Below are positions 8,637 to 17,192 of a DNA stretch of 54,679 bases, in pieces (within the stretch, counting starts at the first letter, position 1; each line of letters opens with the position of its first letter). The notes beneath the pieces are model-generated. The model did no database searches. It saw nothing but the letters and a program-made list of their open reading frames with translations, and was not told the origin of the DNA. Source of the DNA: Acidobacteriaceae bacterium (GTDB lineage: Bacteria > Acidobacteriota > Terriglobia > Terriglobales > Acidobacteriaceae); NCBI GenBank assembly GCA_027452245.1, contig DAIDGW010000028.1, positions 1 through 54,679 of the forward strand, read 5' to 3'. A program made the position numbers and the translations under genes.

Positions 8637-8652
8637 TGTGATTCAGATCACA
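8637..8652 (-). promoter_or_regulatory. CRP/FNR-type operator upstream of cydAB
   Basis: TGTGATTCAGATCACA is a perfect 16-base palindrome with the consensus half-site of the CRP/FNR family. Its centre is about 56 bases upstream of the cydA ATG, compatible with class II activation of a promoter starting near 8603. The gene order downstream (low-oxygen oxidase) suits oxygen or redox control. The binding protein is not encoded in this window. Confidence 0.75.
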
Positions 8653-8672
8653 TTTTTACTAATACAGAAACT

Positions 8673-9176
8673 CTAGCTGGTGGCGTGCTTGCGGCGCTCC
8701 ATCTCTTTGCGGCGGATTTCGCGCCGACGACCAGCGTCATCGTAGCGCCGCCGTTGCTCATCCGTTTCCGGAACAACGGGGGCGACTTTCAGGCGATGTC
8801 CGTGACCGTCGATGGCTACGAATGTGAGGTGTGCCGAGGCAACGTGCCGCGCGGTATCGGCGATGTAGTTTTCCACAAAGACTTTGACACCAACTTCCAT
8901 GGAGGTTTGGAAAACACGGTTCACCGAGGATCGAAGAATCACCAAGTCTCCAACGCGCACGGGAACTAAGAAGTCGATGTGATCGACTGACGCGGTGACC
9001 ACGTGATTGCGGGAGTGCCGATGCGCGGCCATCGCTCCGGCGAGGTCGATCCAGTGCATTAAGCGGCCACCGAGCAGCGCCCCCAGAGGATTGGCGTCGT
9101 TGGGCAGAACGATTTCTGCCATTTCCGATTGCGAGTCCCGCACGGGCCGTGCGATCAGATTTTCTTCGTTAGTCAT
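8673..9176 (-). CDS. Acyl-CoA thioesterase, hotdog fold (YciA/ACOT type)
   Basis: Hydrolyses acyl-CoA to free acid and CoA. The 167-residue single hotdog domain matches the family pattern: NPLGALLGGRLMHWIDLAGAMAA (catalytic Asp in WID), RHSRNHVVTASVDHIDFLVPVRVGD, then VFQTSMEVGVKVFVEN and HLTFVAIDGHG. The C-terminal tail is long, basic and Arg-rich (RRRYDDAGRRREIRRKEMERRK), as often seen in bacterial YciA-like enzymes. ATG start at 9174-9176. It lies upstream of cydA in the same direction, separated by the CRP/FNR-type operator, so it is likely a separate unit. Confidence 0.9.
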   Translation of the reverse strand: MTNEENLIARPVRDSQSEMAEIVLPNDANPLGALLGGRLMHWIDLAGAMAAHRHSRNHVVTASVDHIDFLVPVRVGDLVILRSSVNRVFQTSMEVGVKVFVENYIADTARHVASAHLTFVAIDGHGHRLKVAPVVPETDEQRRRYDDAGRRREIRRKEMERRKHATS

Positions 9177-9210
9177 TAGTTCTTTCGTCGTTCTTTCGCC
9201 GATGTATCGG

Positions 9211-9681
9211 TTATTCCGCCGCAGCGTTTTCCGCCGCGGCGCTGAATTTGAGTTTCTTCCTGGCGAGATAGAATTGCAGAAAACAATCTGCCATCTTTTG
9301 CACGCGCTGGTCGGGATGCATGCGGCTCCATCGCCAGCCGTCCAGGTCGAACTCTAGAGTGCCATCTTCTACGGGAAGATGATTACGCTCACAAACATAG
9401 CGAACTAAAAGCTCGCGTTTCGTGGATGAAGTCTGGCTGCCATTCGCAGCTTGCACGCCGAATCGCAATGCATCCCAGACACGGTTTTGCGGCAATCTTT
9501 CGCAACCCTCGGCGTAACCCAGATTGCAAAAACGTTCGAGAGCCGTTGCATCGGGAATGTGATGCTCGTTCTCGTGAGCGGTGCAATATCCATTCCAGCC
9601 ACCACCGAGCGGAAGGCGCGCCGGATGGCTCCAGTTGCCATTTTCAATTCTTTCCACCGGCATAAAAAACGGACACGCCAC
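9211..9681 (-). CDS. Conserved hypothetical cysteine-containing protein (MACPFFMP type)
   Basis: No function is known to me. The 156-residue soluble protein begins MACPFFMPVER and has further cysteines in NGYCTAHE and ERFCNLGYAEGC, a spacing that could bind metal or an Fe-S cluster. Proteins with this MxCPFF start are, from memory, recurrent in Acidobacteriota. The GTG at 9679-9681 is chosen because GGAG lies 5 bases upstream and the Cys-Pro-Phe-Phe motif then becomes N-terminal; an open frame extends further upstream but that part overlaps the next gene and is not protein-like. The C-terminus is a helical segment, RVQKMADCFLQFYLARKKLKF. Confidence 0.65.
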   Translation of the reverse strand: MACPFFMPVERIENGNWSHPARLPLGGGWNGYCTAHENEHHIPDATALERFCNLGYAEGCERLPQNRVWDALRFGVQAANGSQTSSTKRELLVRYVCERNHLPVEDGTLEFDLDGWRWSRMHPDQRVQKMADCFLQFYLARKKLKFSAAAENAAAE

Positions 9682-9773
9682 GCAAACTCCAAAACACTTG
9701 GATCGGAATGCCAGACATTGTACATGCTGCGGTAGGAATCCAGCGGATCTCTGGACGGAGCTGCGGAAAGAAG

Positions 9774-9992
9774 TCAGGCTGCCTCGCTGCGCAACCATCG
9801 CCGGAACGCGATGACGGACCAGATTCCCTCCACCAGGCCAAAAGGCCATGCGCCTTGAAGGAAGCCATAGATCGAGCCGAGCACACAGGAAACCGCGAAG
9901 GCCAGGACGTACCGTCGGCTGCGCTTCTCCAACGCGTAGCAAACCACCATCATCGTGACTGCGAAGAGCCCGAATGCGGTAAGCCTATTCAT
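9774..9992 (-). CDS. Small hypothetical membrane protein
   Basis: 72 residues with two predicted membrane segments: LTAFGLFAVTMMVVCYAL and YVLAFAVSCVLGSIYGFLQG, joined by a short basic loop (EKRSRRY), and a second amphipathic segment GLVEGIWSVIAFRRW. The ATG at 9990-9992 is preceded by AAAGGA 5 bases upstream, which favours it over a longer in-frame start. No function can be assigned. It sits 92 bases before the MACPFFMP gene on the same strand and may be cotranscribed with it. Confidence 0.6.
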   Translation of the reverse strand: MNRLTAFGLFAVTMMVVCYALEKRSRRYVLAFAVSCVLGSIYGFLQGAWPFGLVEGIWSVIAFRRWLRSEAA

Positions 9993-10082
9993 GCGATTCC
10001 TTTTGGCGAGTCTTTTTCCCTGTAAAGATTGGATCAGAATCCTCAACCTGGCTGCACTTCCTGTAAAATCTTAGCTACTGCC

Positions 10083-10397
10083 ATGGATCGTATCGCCGCG
10101 CTGAACGAAATCCTGACTCAGAATCCTAACGACGCCTTCGCCCGTTACGGGCTGGCAATGGAATATTCCAGCCAGGGAGACCTTGACCGCGCACTGGCGG
10201 AATTCGCCATCTTACTGGAACGCAACCCCGACTACACCGCCGGGTACTTTATGGCGGCACAAACGCTGGTGCGCGCCGAGCGCTCGGAAGATGCGAAAAA
10301 GTTTCTTCAGAACGGTATTGCCACGGCGCGAAGAACCGGGAACCTGCACGCACAGTCTGAAATGGAAGCGATGCTGGCCGATCTGGTCGCACAATAA
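10083..10397 (+). CDS. Small tetratricopeptide-repeat protein
   Basis: 104-residue protein made of about two TPR units: NPNDAFARYGLAMEYSSQGDLDRALAEFAILLERNPDY and the following YTAGYFMAAQTLVRAERSEDAKKFLQNGI, with the typical A-x-Y-x-L-A and Gly/Ala/Pro positions at helix contacts. TPRs mediate protein-protein binding; the partner is unknown. The ATG at 10083 is preferred over an in-frame ATG 54 bases upstream because it starts right at the first helix. It converges with the downstream dehydrogenase gene, 36 bases away. Confidence 0.75.
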   Translation: MDRIAALNEILTQNPNDAFARYGLAMEYSSQGDLDRALAEFAILLERNPDYTAGYFMAAQTLVRAERSEDAKKFLQNGIATARRTGNLHAQSEMEAMLADLVAQ

Positions 10398-10433
10398 CCA
10401 GATTTCGAAGCGCCTGAAATTGAAGAGCAGCTT

Positions 10434-11219
10434 TTACGACTCCGCCATTCTTCCCATAAATCTTTCCACCAAGGTCGGGAACATTTGATAGAGCTTCACG
10501 GGAATGTGCATGGTCCAGGGGACGATGACTTCCCGCTTCTGCTTTTCGAATCCGCGCACCGTGGCCTCGGCTACCCGCTCGGCGCGAATGCCCTGCACCG
10601 ATCCCGGCCGCACCCGCTTCTTTACTGTACCGATCACCTCGTTTTGGCCGAAACCGGTCTTTACGTACCCCGGGCAGACGGTCAGCACATGAATCTTGTC
10701 GGCTTTCAATTCCGTCCGCGCTGCTTTGCCAATGGCATTCATGGCGAACTTGGTGGCGCTATAGGCGGCATGGTACGGAAGCGGAACATGCCCGGCAACG
10801 CTGGAAATATTGATGATCGTTCCCCCGCCCTGCTGGCGCATGACGGGAACCACGGCCTGCATGGCAGAAACGGCTCCAAAGAAATTGGTATCGAACATAT
10901 CGCGGAAGGCCGCGGGATTCATTTCCGCAACCGAATCGAGCAGTCCCAAACCGGCGTTGTTCACCCAGACATCAATTCGTTGGAAATGATGCAACGTAAG
11001 ACCGATGACCCGGTCGATATCTTCCCGGTGGCGGACGTCGCAACTCATGGCCACAGTGCGATCCGGACGGCCAATTCGGGTTCGCGCGGCATCGACGCGT
11101 GCAGAGTCCCGGGACAGCATGACTACCACGGCTCCTCGATCGAGAAACGATCTCGTAATCGCCTCGCCGATCCCCATTGAAGCCCCCGTCACCACGACAA
11201 TTTTGCCGTTCGCATCCAT
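10434..11219 (-). CDS. Short-chain dehydrogenase/reductase (SDR)
   Basis: NAD(P)-dependent oxidoreductase of 261 residues. Seen directly: cofactor motif TGASMGIG (about 11-18), the NNAG motif (VNNAGLGLLD), catalytic Ser in INISSVAG, and the YxxxK pair in YSATK. This is the full classical catalytic set. The C-terminal region PVKLYQMFPTLVERFMGRM is like that of SDR enzymes annotated as ketoreductases or fatty-acyl reductase relatives. The substrate is not predictable. Its ATG start is 89 bases from the divergent LON-domain gene, so the two may share a promoter region. Confidence 0.9.
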   Translation of the reverse strand: MDANGKIVVVTGASMGIGEAITRSFLDRGAVVVMLSRDSARVDAARTRIGRPDRTVAMSCDVRHREDIDRVIGLTLHHFQRIDVWVNNAGLGLLDSVAEMNPAAFRDMFDTNFFGAVSAMQAVVPVMRQQGGGTIINISSVAGHVPLPYHAAYSATKFAMNAIGKAARTELKADKIHVLTVCPGYVKTGFGQNEVIGTVKKRVRPGSVQGIRAERVAEATVRGFEKQKREVIVPWTMHIPVKLYQMFPTLVERFMGRMAES

Positions 11220-11308
11220 GCAGGGGTTTGTATGCTGATGTCCAAGTTCAAGTCAAGCCCTGGGGTACAATCGATTACTGCCTTCTTTCTGGAGATTCCG
11301 GAGAAATC

Positions 11309-11917
11309 TTGCCTTTGCTGATTCCACTGTTTCCACTTGATCTGGTGCTTTTTCCGGGCACTCCGCTGCCCCTGCACATCTTTGAACCCCGTTACAAAGA
11401 GATGATTGGAGAGTGTCTGGGGCGCGATACCGTCTTCGGAGTGGTCCGCGCAATGGAAAAAGGATTCGCCAACGTGGGCTGTACCGCCGAAATCATCACG
11501 GTGACGAGGGAGTATCCGGATGGACGCCTGGACATTGTGACCGAGGGCCGCGAACGCTTCGAGGTGCAGGATATCAATCGGGAACGCTCGTTCCTGCGCG
11601 GAGAGGTTGCCATGATCAAAGACCAGCCGGACCCGCCTTCGGCGGCAGATCGCGAACGGGCATCCCAGTTGCACGCTGACATTCTTTCGATGGCGGGCGC
11701 GGTGCAGGATCTCTCTGCCGCTAATCCCGAGAGCCTGTCGTTTTATCTGGCGGGCTCCCTTCCGCTGGAACTGGATTTCAAACAGGACCTGCTGGCGCTG
11801 CGCTCCGAGGCGCAACGCATTTCTGCCCTGATCTCGTATCTTGAGTTGCTGATTCCGAAACTGCATCGTGCCTCGCGGGTTCGCGAAGTCTCGCGCGGCA
11901 ACGGGCACGCGCACTGA
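11309..11917 (+). CDS. LON N-terminal (substrate-binding) domain protein
   Basis: 202-residue stand-alone LON-N domain, lacking the AAA+ and protease parts of Lon. The N-terminus PLFPLDLVLFPGTPLPLHIFEPRYKEMI is the diagnostic strand-turn of this fold; ERFEVQDI and SFLRGEV follow in the expected order, and the rest is helical. Such proteins are thought to bind peptides or substrates, but the role is unproven. The start is TTG at 11309, five bases after GGAGA; further upstream in-frame codons lack both homology and a binding site. It precedes the AAA+/VWA pair by 72 bases. Confidence 0.8.
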   Translation: MPLLIPLFPLDLVLFPGTPLPLHIFEPRYKEMIGECLGRDTVFGVVRAMEKGFANVGCTAEIITVTREYPDGRLDIVTEGRERFEVQDINRERSFLRGEVAMIKDQPDPPSAADRERASQLHADILSMAGAVQDLSAANPESLSFYLAGSLPLELDFKQDLLALRSEAQRISALISYLELLIPKLHRASRVREVSRGNGHAH

Positions 11918-11989
11918 GCCTGCCACCGCCGAGTTCGAACCGCGTATAATCGGATCAAAGTATTTGCTGGTTTTGGGGGTTCTGTACTC

Positions 11990-13489
11990 ATGAGTCTTCC
12001 GCGCACCCTCGGCGAACTGCGCCGCAGCCCTTTCACCCAAGAACGTCTTCTCCAGCGGCGAGTCAAGGATGAGTTACGCGAGAATCTTTCCGCCCGCCTG
12101 CGCAAGAGTGGCGATGATCCGGTATTTTCCGGCATTGTAGGTTACGAAGATACGGTCATTCCGCAGATTGTGAATGCGATCCTCTCCCGGCACAACTTCA
12201 TCCTGCTCGGATTGCGCGGCCAGGCGAAAAGCCGCATCCTGCGAGCTCTTACGGCACTGCTCGATCCGCACATGCCCTATATCGCGGGATGCGAGGTGCA
12301 CGACAATCCTTATGCTCCGATCTGCCGCCGTTGCCGCGAAGAAGTGGCCCGGCGTGGCGACGAAACCCCGATCGCGTATCTCTCGCCCGACGACCGCTAT
12401 GTCGAAAAGCTGGCGACACCTGACGTCACCATCGCAGACCTGATCGGCGACATTGATCCCATCAAAGCCGCGCGTGGCGGACATGAACTCTCCAGCGAGT
12501 TGACCGTGCACTACGGCCTGCTGCCGCGTGCCAATCGCGGCATCTTCGCCATCAATGAATTGCCGGATCTGGCCGGGAAGATCCAGGTGGGCTTGTTTAA
12601 CATCATGCAGGAAGGCGATGTGCAGATTAAGGGATATCCCATTCGCCTGCCGCTCGATGTGGCGCTGGTGTTCAGCGCTAATCCCGAAGATTACACCGCG
12701 CGCGGCAAGATCATCACACCGCTGAAGGATCGCATCGGATCCGAGATCCGCACGCACTATCCGGCAACCGTCGAGGAAGGCATCGCGATCACGGCACAGG
12801 AAGCATGGACTCGCCGTAACGGCAACGCGATGCATCTTCCGAAGTACGTTCACGAGGTGATCGAGCGCATCGCCTTTGCGGCGCGGGAAGATAAGCGCAT
12901 TGACAAGCGCAGCGGCGTCAGCCAGCGACTGCCGATTACGGCGATGGAGAATGTCATATCGAACGCCGAGCGGCGCGCGATTCGCAACGACGAAAAGACC
13001 GTGGTGCCGCGGATCAGCGACGTGTACGCCGCGCTGCCCGCCATTACTGGAAAACTCGAACTCGAATATGAAGGCGAAATGAAGGGCGCGGATTTTGTGG
13101 GACGCGAACTGATCCGTACGGCCATCGCCAAGACTTACGACGAGTATTTCACCGGCGCCAACATGCAGCAGATCGTGCAATGGTTCGATTTGGGCGGAGA
13201 GATCCAGCTTTCGGACTCGATTGCCGCGAAAGAGGCTTTGGGAAATCTGCGGGGCATCCAGGGCCTGACGGAGAAACTCTCTCCGCTGGGCATCTCGCAG
13301 AAGGAGAGTGCCGAGCAGCAGGTATCTGCCGCCGAATTCATTCTCGAAGGCCTGCATGCGCACAAGCGCATAGGACGCAGCGAGGAGCGCATTTTCAAAG
13401 CCGGAGAGAAGAAGCCGGAACCGTCGACCCGCGAAAAGTCGTTCGATATGGATGATCGGCCGTACCGGCAGAGACGGCAGTTTAATTAG
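11990..13489 (+). CDS. AAA+ ATPase, magnesium-chelatase I / MoxR-like
   Basis: 499-residue AAA+ protein of the ChlI-like branch, probably a chaperone-type ATPase working with the VWA protein encoded next. Motif reading: Walker A region [14 protein letters not shown], where Ala replaces the usual Gly before Lys-Ser; a Cys-containing insert with CRRC ([17 protein letters not shown]) that could bind zinc; Walker B region [11 protein letters not shown], where Asn replaces the first acid; sensor 1 [11 protein letters not shown]; and the Arg-finger region [14 protein letters not shown]. About 170 C-terminal residues form a helical domain. ATG start. The Walker changes may be normal for this subfamily; ATPase activity is inferred. 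Confidence 0.8.
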   Translation: MSLPRTLGELRRSPFTQERLLQRRVKDELRENLSARLRKSGDDPVFSGIVGYEDTVIPQIVNAILSRHNFILLGLRGQAKSRILRALTALLDPHMPYIAGCEVHDNPYAPICRRCREEVARRGDETPIAYLSPDDRYVEKLATPDVTIADLIGDIDPIKAARGGHELSSELTVHYGLLPRANRGIFAINELPDLAGKIQVGLFNIMQEGDVQIKGYPIRLPLDVALVFSANPEDYTARGKIITPLKDRIGSEIRTHYPATVEEGIAITAQEAWTRRNGNAMHLPKYVHEVIERIAFAAREDKRIDKRSGVSQRLPITAMENVISNAERRAIRNDEKTVVPRISDVYAALPAITGKLELEYEGEMKGADFVGRELIRTAIAKTYDEYFTGANMQQIVQWFDLGGEIQLSDSIAAKEALGNLRGIQGLTEKLSPLGISQKESAEQQVSAAEFILEGLHAHKRIGRSEERIFKAGEKKPEPSTREKSFDMDDRPYRQRRQFN

Positions 13490-13533
13490 AATCGTCGTTG
13501 GTTGGCCGTCGTAGGTGGTTCACCGGTGGCAGC

Positions 13534-14772
13534 ATGAAACGCATCCGCTACTCCAAATACGTGCCCGATCCCGCGGGGGAGATGAGCATGGAGGACCTGC
13601 TCAACGCCCTCTCCGATTACCTTCTGCAAAGCGGCTTTCAGGACAATATGTGGTACGAGATGCCCGAAGGCGAGCAGACGCTCGACGACCTGAAGCGCGC
13701 CCTGGAAGAAGCGCTGCTCAATGGGGAGATGTTCGATCAGAACCTGCGCGAGCAGATCGAGAACATGTACATGGAAGGCCAGCTGGATGAATTGATCGAA
13801 CAATTGATCGAGCGCATGCAGCAGGAAGATTACATTTCCATCGATGAACCGCCCGATCCTTCGCGACAGTCGAGTGTCGGCGGACAGGTGGGCGAGGCGC
13901 AGCAGCAGGCGCGCTTCGAAATTACCGACAAGAGCCTCGACTTTCTCGGATTCAAGGCCCTGCGTAACCTATTGGGATCGCTGGGCAAGTCCAGCTTCGG
14001 ACGCCACGACACGCGCGATCTGGCCACCGGCATCGAAGCCAGTGGCACGTCCAAGACCTACGAATTCGGCGACACCTTGAACCTCGACATTACGGCGACG
14101 CTTTCCAGCGCAATTCAGCGTGAAGGGCTGACGCTGCCGCTGAATATCGAATATTCCGACCTGCAGGTGCACCAGTGCGAATATCAATCGTCGTGCGCGA
14201 CGGTGCTGATGCTCGACTGCTCGCATTCGATGATCCTGTACGGGGAAGACCGCTTCACGCCTGCGAAGAAAGTCGCGATGGCGCTCTCGCATCTGATCAA
14301 GACGCAGTATCCCGGCGACTCGCTTTCCCTGATTCTGTTTCACGATTCCGCCGAAGAGGTTCCCTTGTCGCAACTGGCGCGGGTGAAAGTCGGCCCGTAT
14401 TACACCAACACCCGGGAAGGTTTACGGCTGGCGCAGCGAATCCTGCAGCGGCAGCGCAAAGACATGAAGCAGATCGTGATGATCACCGACGGAAAGCCTT
14501 CGGCCCTGACCCTCGAAGACGGACGCATTTACAAGAATGCCTTCGGGCTCGATCCGCTGGTGGTGAGTCAGACGCTGGAAGAAGTCTCGAAGTGCAAGCG
14601 CGCGGGAATCCTGATCAATACCTTCATGCTGGCGTCGGACTACGGGCTGGTGCAGTTCGTGCAGAAAGTCACGGAGATGTGCCGCGGCAAAGCGTATTTC
14701 ACGACTCCCTATACGCTCGGCCAATATCTGCTGATGGACTACATGTCGCGGAAAACAAAAACTATCCACTGA
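13534..14772 (+). CDS. von Willebrand factor A domain protein paired with AAA+ ATPase
   Basis: 412-residue protein with an acidic helical N-terminal half (about 1-200) and a C-terminal VWA domain. The metal-ion-dependent adhesion site is intact: DCSHS (DxSxS, near residue 230), a Thr in YYTNTREGL, and Asp in MITDGKP. Such ATPase/VWA pairs (ChlI-ChlD, MoxR-VWA, RavA-ViaA) act together to insert cofactors or remodel proteins; which applies here cannot be told. The ATG at 13534 is preferred over an in-frame start 36 bases upstream because [10 protein letters not shown] begins the conserved part. It follows the ATPase by 44 bases and is surely cotranscribed. Confidence 0.85.
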   Translation: MKRIRYSKYVPDPAGEMSMEDLLNALSDYLLQSGFQDNMWYEMPEGEQTLDDLKRALEEALLNGEMFDQNLREQIENMYMEGQLDELIEQLIERMQQEDYISIDEPPDPSRQSSVGGQVGEAQQQARFEITDKSLDFLGFKALRNLLGSLGKSSFGRHDTRDLATGIEASGTSKTYEFGDTLNLDITATLSSAIQREGLTLPLNIEYSDLQVHQCEYQSSCATVLMLDCSHSMILYGEDRFTPAKKVAMALSHLIKTQYPGDSLSLILFHDSAEEVPLSQLARVKVGPYYTNTREGLRLAQRILQRQRKDMKQIVMITDGKPSALTLEDGRIYKNAFGLDPLVVSQTLEEVSKCKRAGILINTFMLASDYGLVQFVQKVTEMCRGKAYFTTPYTLGQYLLMDYMSRKTKTIH

Positions 14773-14821
14773 GAGTTGTGCCGGGATCACCACCCTCGGC
14801 TGTCCGGCGTGGCGTCGGCCC

Positions 14822-16786
14822 TTACGTTTTCGTCAGCTCCGAAACAGCTCTCCACGCCTGGTTGATGGCCTCATCTGTGTATGCGTATGCGCCCGCATCA
14901 GCGTTGGCAATCCCGATGCGGCCGTAGGTCTTGCGCGCGATTTCACACGGAGTTACGCCGCCTTCGAGCCAAAACTTGTCCCAGAGCGAGTTGTATTCAT
15001 AGGCATAGCCATGCGGCCAGCGGTTCACCGTGATCGCAGTAATATCGCGCGCGGGATCGAACCCGCCTGCGGCGAGAGTGCGCGCGAGCTGGTCGCGAAT
15101 ATTTCGCTCGATGGTTTCGAATGTCGTTGTATAGAGTTCGATCCGCCCCATGGTGTGCTGCACACGCGCCGGATGCCCGGGCTGGCACGCAGCCTTTTCC
15201 ATGTGGACGACAATCGGTTCGTCGGGATTCTTGGCGCACTCGTATCCGCCGATACTCACCGGCAAGTCGAGATTCATGGCGCCGTGATAACACCCGGGAG
15301 CGTAAACCGAACTGGCACCCACGGACTTGAATGAGTTCCAGTTCCGGATCGCAACATTTGTGTAGAGGAGCGGAACCTTCTGCGCCGAAGCCAGCGCCTC
15401 GCGCTGCTTTTCCGGCAGCTCTTTGCAGATGTAGGGAATCATGACGTGCCAGCAGGCCAGCACGACCTTGCCCGCTTTTGCCTTGTAGAACTTGCCCGCC
15501 TGCACGTAGCTGACTTCGACCTCCCTGGCGCTGCCGAAGTCCCCGAGATGCTTCACCTGAACGGCGGTGCTGTTGAGGCGAATGCGTACCGCATTGCTCT
15601 TCTGGTCGAGCCTGGAGTAGTTGGCGCGCGCCGAAACGATGTCAGTCCAGGATTCTCCGGGAATCGCGTTCGGAATCAACTTGCGCACCAGCAGGCGCGC
15701 AATGCTGGCGTTGCCATCGGGGAAATGGAAGAAGTATCGCTCCGCTTCTTCATTGGGAATCGCATCGCGATTCATTCCCTTGCCCGGAGTTGGATCCAGA
15801 TTCAATCCTGCAAATCCGGGCAGACCAAGTCCCCATGCATCTTGCGCCGCGACCGCATCAATGCCTACGCCGAAAAGTCCGTGCGGCGCCGTCTGGTAGA
15901 TCTTCACGATGTCGGGATGCATGCCGGCGATTTTTGTCAGGTAATCGGCATAGCTGATGCGTGCCAGCTTGGCTTTCTTCTCGTCGGAAGTAAGTCCGGG
16001 ATAATAATCCTTCGGCTCTTCGTAAAGGCGAATGAAATCGAGCTTTGCCTGCCCGCTGATCGGAGCTGCCGCGACAAACTTTTTTCGCAGCTCGGGCGTA
16101 TTGCGGCTTTTGTCTTCGCTATCGCCCATGCCCCTCGACATGGGATTCCACAGGAGTTTGTCCGCTCCAAATGTCTCCTTATCGAAGAACATCATGGGAC
16201 GCAGACCTTGCGACCGATACAGCTTTCCGTCGAAGTATTTGGAATAGGCCGGCACATCGATGCCGAGTTCTTCGATCACTCCTTTTGCAACCTTGCTGTA
16301 GGGAGCGGGACTCTCGATGGAGAATGTTCCGCCGAATCCCAAGCGGAAGGAATTGCTTACACGGAACTCGTTGCGTTTGGCGTGGCCGCCAAAATCGTCG
16401 TGATTATCGAGGACGAGTACTTTCGCCTTCTCGCCCATCAGCTTGCGGAAGAAGAGCGCCGAGGAGAGCCCGCTGATGCCCCCGCCGACCACGATCAGAT
16501 CGTAGGTTTCGCCAGTGTCCGTGGGCTGTCCGGCAGAACCCCAGAAAGTGCCGTCCCGCACGCTGTGCGCCACCTCAAACGAACCGGGATGGCTGCCGCG
16601 CATGCCCGTCAAGTTTGGCGGATAGTATCCGGGGGCTTGCTGCGGCTCGGCGCCCGAGGCCATCAGATGCCAGGGCATGAAGGCCGCACCGGCCGTGACT
16701 GCAACTCCATTGATGAAGTCGCGCCGCGTGATGCGGCGATGCATTCCCAGTTCTCGATCCCGCTTGTCGCCCACGGCTCCTCCCAT
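14822..16786 (-). CDS. Tat-exported FAD/NAD(P)-binding flavoprotein, spermidine dehydrogenase-like
   Basis: About 654 residues. The N-terminus KRDRELGMHRRITRRDFINGVAV has a twin-arginine motif followed by a short hydrophobic stretch, so export as a folded flavoprotein is likely. Next comes a Rossmann fold YDLIVVGGGISGLSSALFF (GxGxxG) and the FGGHAKRNEF loop. The C-terminal part has HGYAYEYNSLWD and IGIANADAGAYAYTDEAINQAWRA, which closes the FAD site. The architecture resembles bacterial spermidine dehydrogenase, which oxidises polyamines in the periplasm; the substrate is inferred only. The ATG at 16784-16786 is chosen over one 15 bases upstream by comparison with the known N-terminus. Convergent with the VWA gene. 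Confidence 0.8.
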   Translation of the reverse strand: MGGAVGDKRDRELGMHRRITRRDFINGVAVTAGAAFMPWHLMASGAEPQQAPGYYPPNLTGMRGSHPGSFEVAHSVRDGTFWGSAGQPTDTGETYDLIVVGGGISGLSSALFFRKLMGEKAKVLVLDNHDDFGGHAKRNEFRVSNSFRLGFGGTFSIESPAPYSKVAKGVIEELGIDVPAYSKYFDGKLYRSQGLRPMMFFDKETFGADKLLWNPMSRGMGDSEDKSRNTPELRKKFVAAAPISGQAKLDFIRLYEEPKDYYPGLTSDEKKAKLARISYADYLTKIAGMHPDIVKIYQTAPHGLFGVGIDAVAAQDAWGLGLPGFAGLNLDPTPGKGMNRDAIPNEEAERYFFHFPDGNASIARLLVRKLIPNAIPGESWTDIVSARANYSRLDQKSNAVRIRLNSTAVQVKHLGDFGSAREVEVSYVQAGKFYKAKAGKVVLACWHVMIPYICKELPEKQREALASAQKVPLLYTNVAIRNWNSFKSVGASSVYAPGCYHGAMNLDLPVSIGGYECAKNPDEPIVVHMEKAACQPGHPARVQHTMGRIELYTTTFETIERNIRDQLARTLAAGGFDPARDITAITVNRWPHGYAYEYNSLWDKFWLEGGVTPCEIARKTYGRIGIANADAGAYAYTDEAINQAWRAVSELTKT

Positions 16787-16857
16787 GATTGCGCGGATCA
16801 ACGCAGCGGCGCGGACACCGTCCGTCTGCCGCGTGATCCGAAGAGAAAGCGAACCGC

Positions 16858-17106
16858 TTACTTGATCGGCTGCCCGCCCGAGTCGGCTTTCTTCACTGCC
16901 AGTTCGGCGCCCTGAAATCCAATTTTGCTGTGCGTGCCATCGCAGAAAGGCTTATTGACCGATCCACCGCAGCGGCACAGCGAGAATGCCGTCTTGCCAG
17001 TGAGGTCGTACGGGGTGCCGTTCGCATCCACGAGTTCGACCGAACCCTCCGGAGCCTCTACGCGAAGCGGACCGTTGGGCCTGACAGTGATTTTGACTTG
17101 TGCCAT
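16858..17106 (-). CDS. CDGSH iron-sulfur domain protein
   Basis: 82-residue protein carrying one CDGSH [2Fe-2S] site: CRCGGSVNKPFCDGTH holds three Cys and one His ligand in the C-x-C-x(n)-C-D-G-x-H pattern. An N-terminal segment VKITVRPNGPLRVEAPEGSVELVDANG forms a small beta domain as in bacterial members. Such proteins carry labile redox clusters. The ATG start is backed by GGAGG 9 bases upstream. It lies directly before the Tat-exported flavoprotein on the same strand (71-base gap), so co-expression is possible, although this protein has no export signal. Confidence 0.92.
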   Translation of the reverse strand: MAQVKITVRPNGPLRVEAPEGSVELVDANGTPYDLTGKTAFSLCRCGGSVNKPFCDGTHSKIGFQGAELAVKKADSGGQPIK

Positions 17107-17192
17107 GAATAAAATCCTCCGAACCTTACAGGTTTCTAGTAAGGCTTAGAAGATACCATTAACCCTGCATGCGTGTCTCGCGAGCGTGGCCT

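Noticed and set aside
15446..16915. 489-residue open frame opposite the Tat-exported flavoprotein
   Set aside because: No domain; the opposite strand has a Tat motif and FAD fingerprints.
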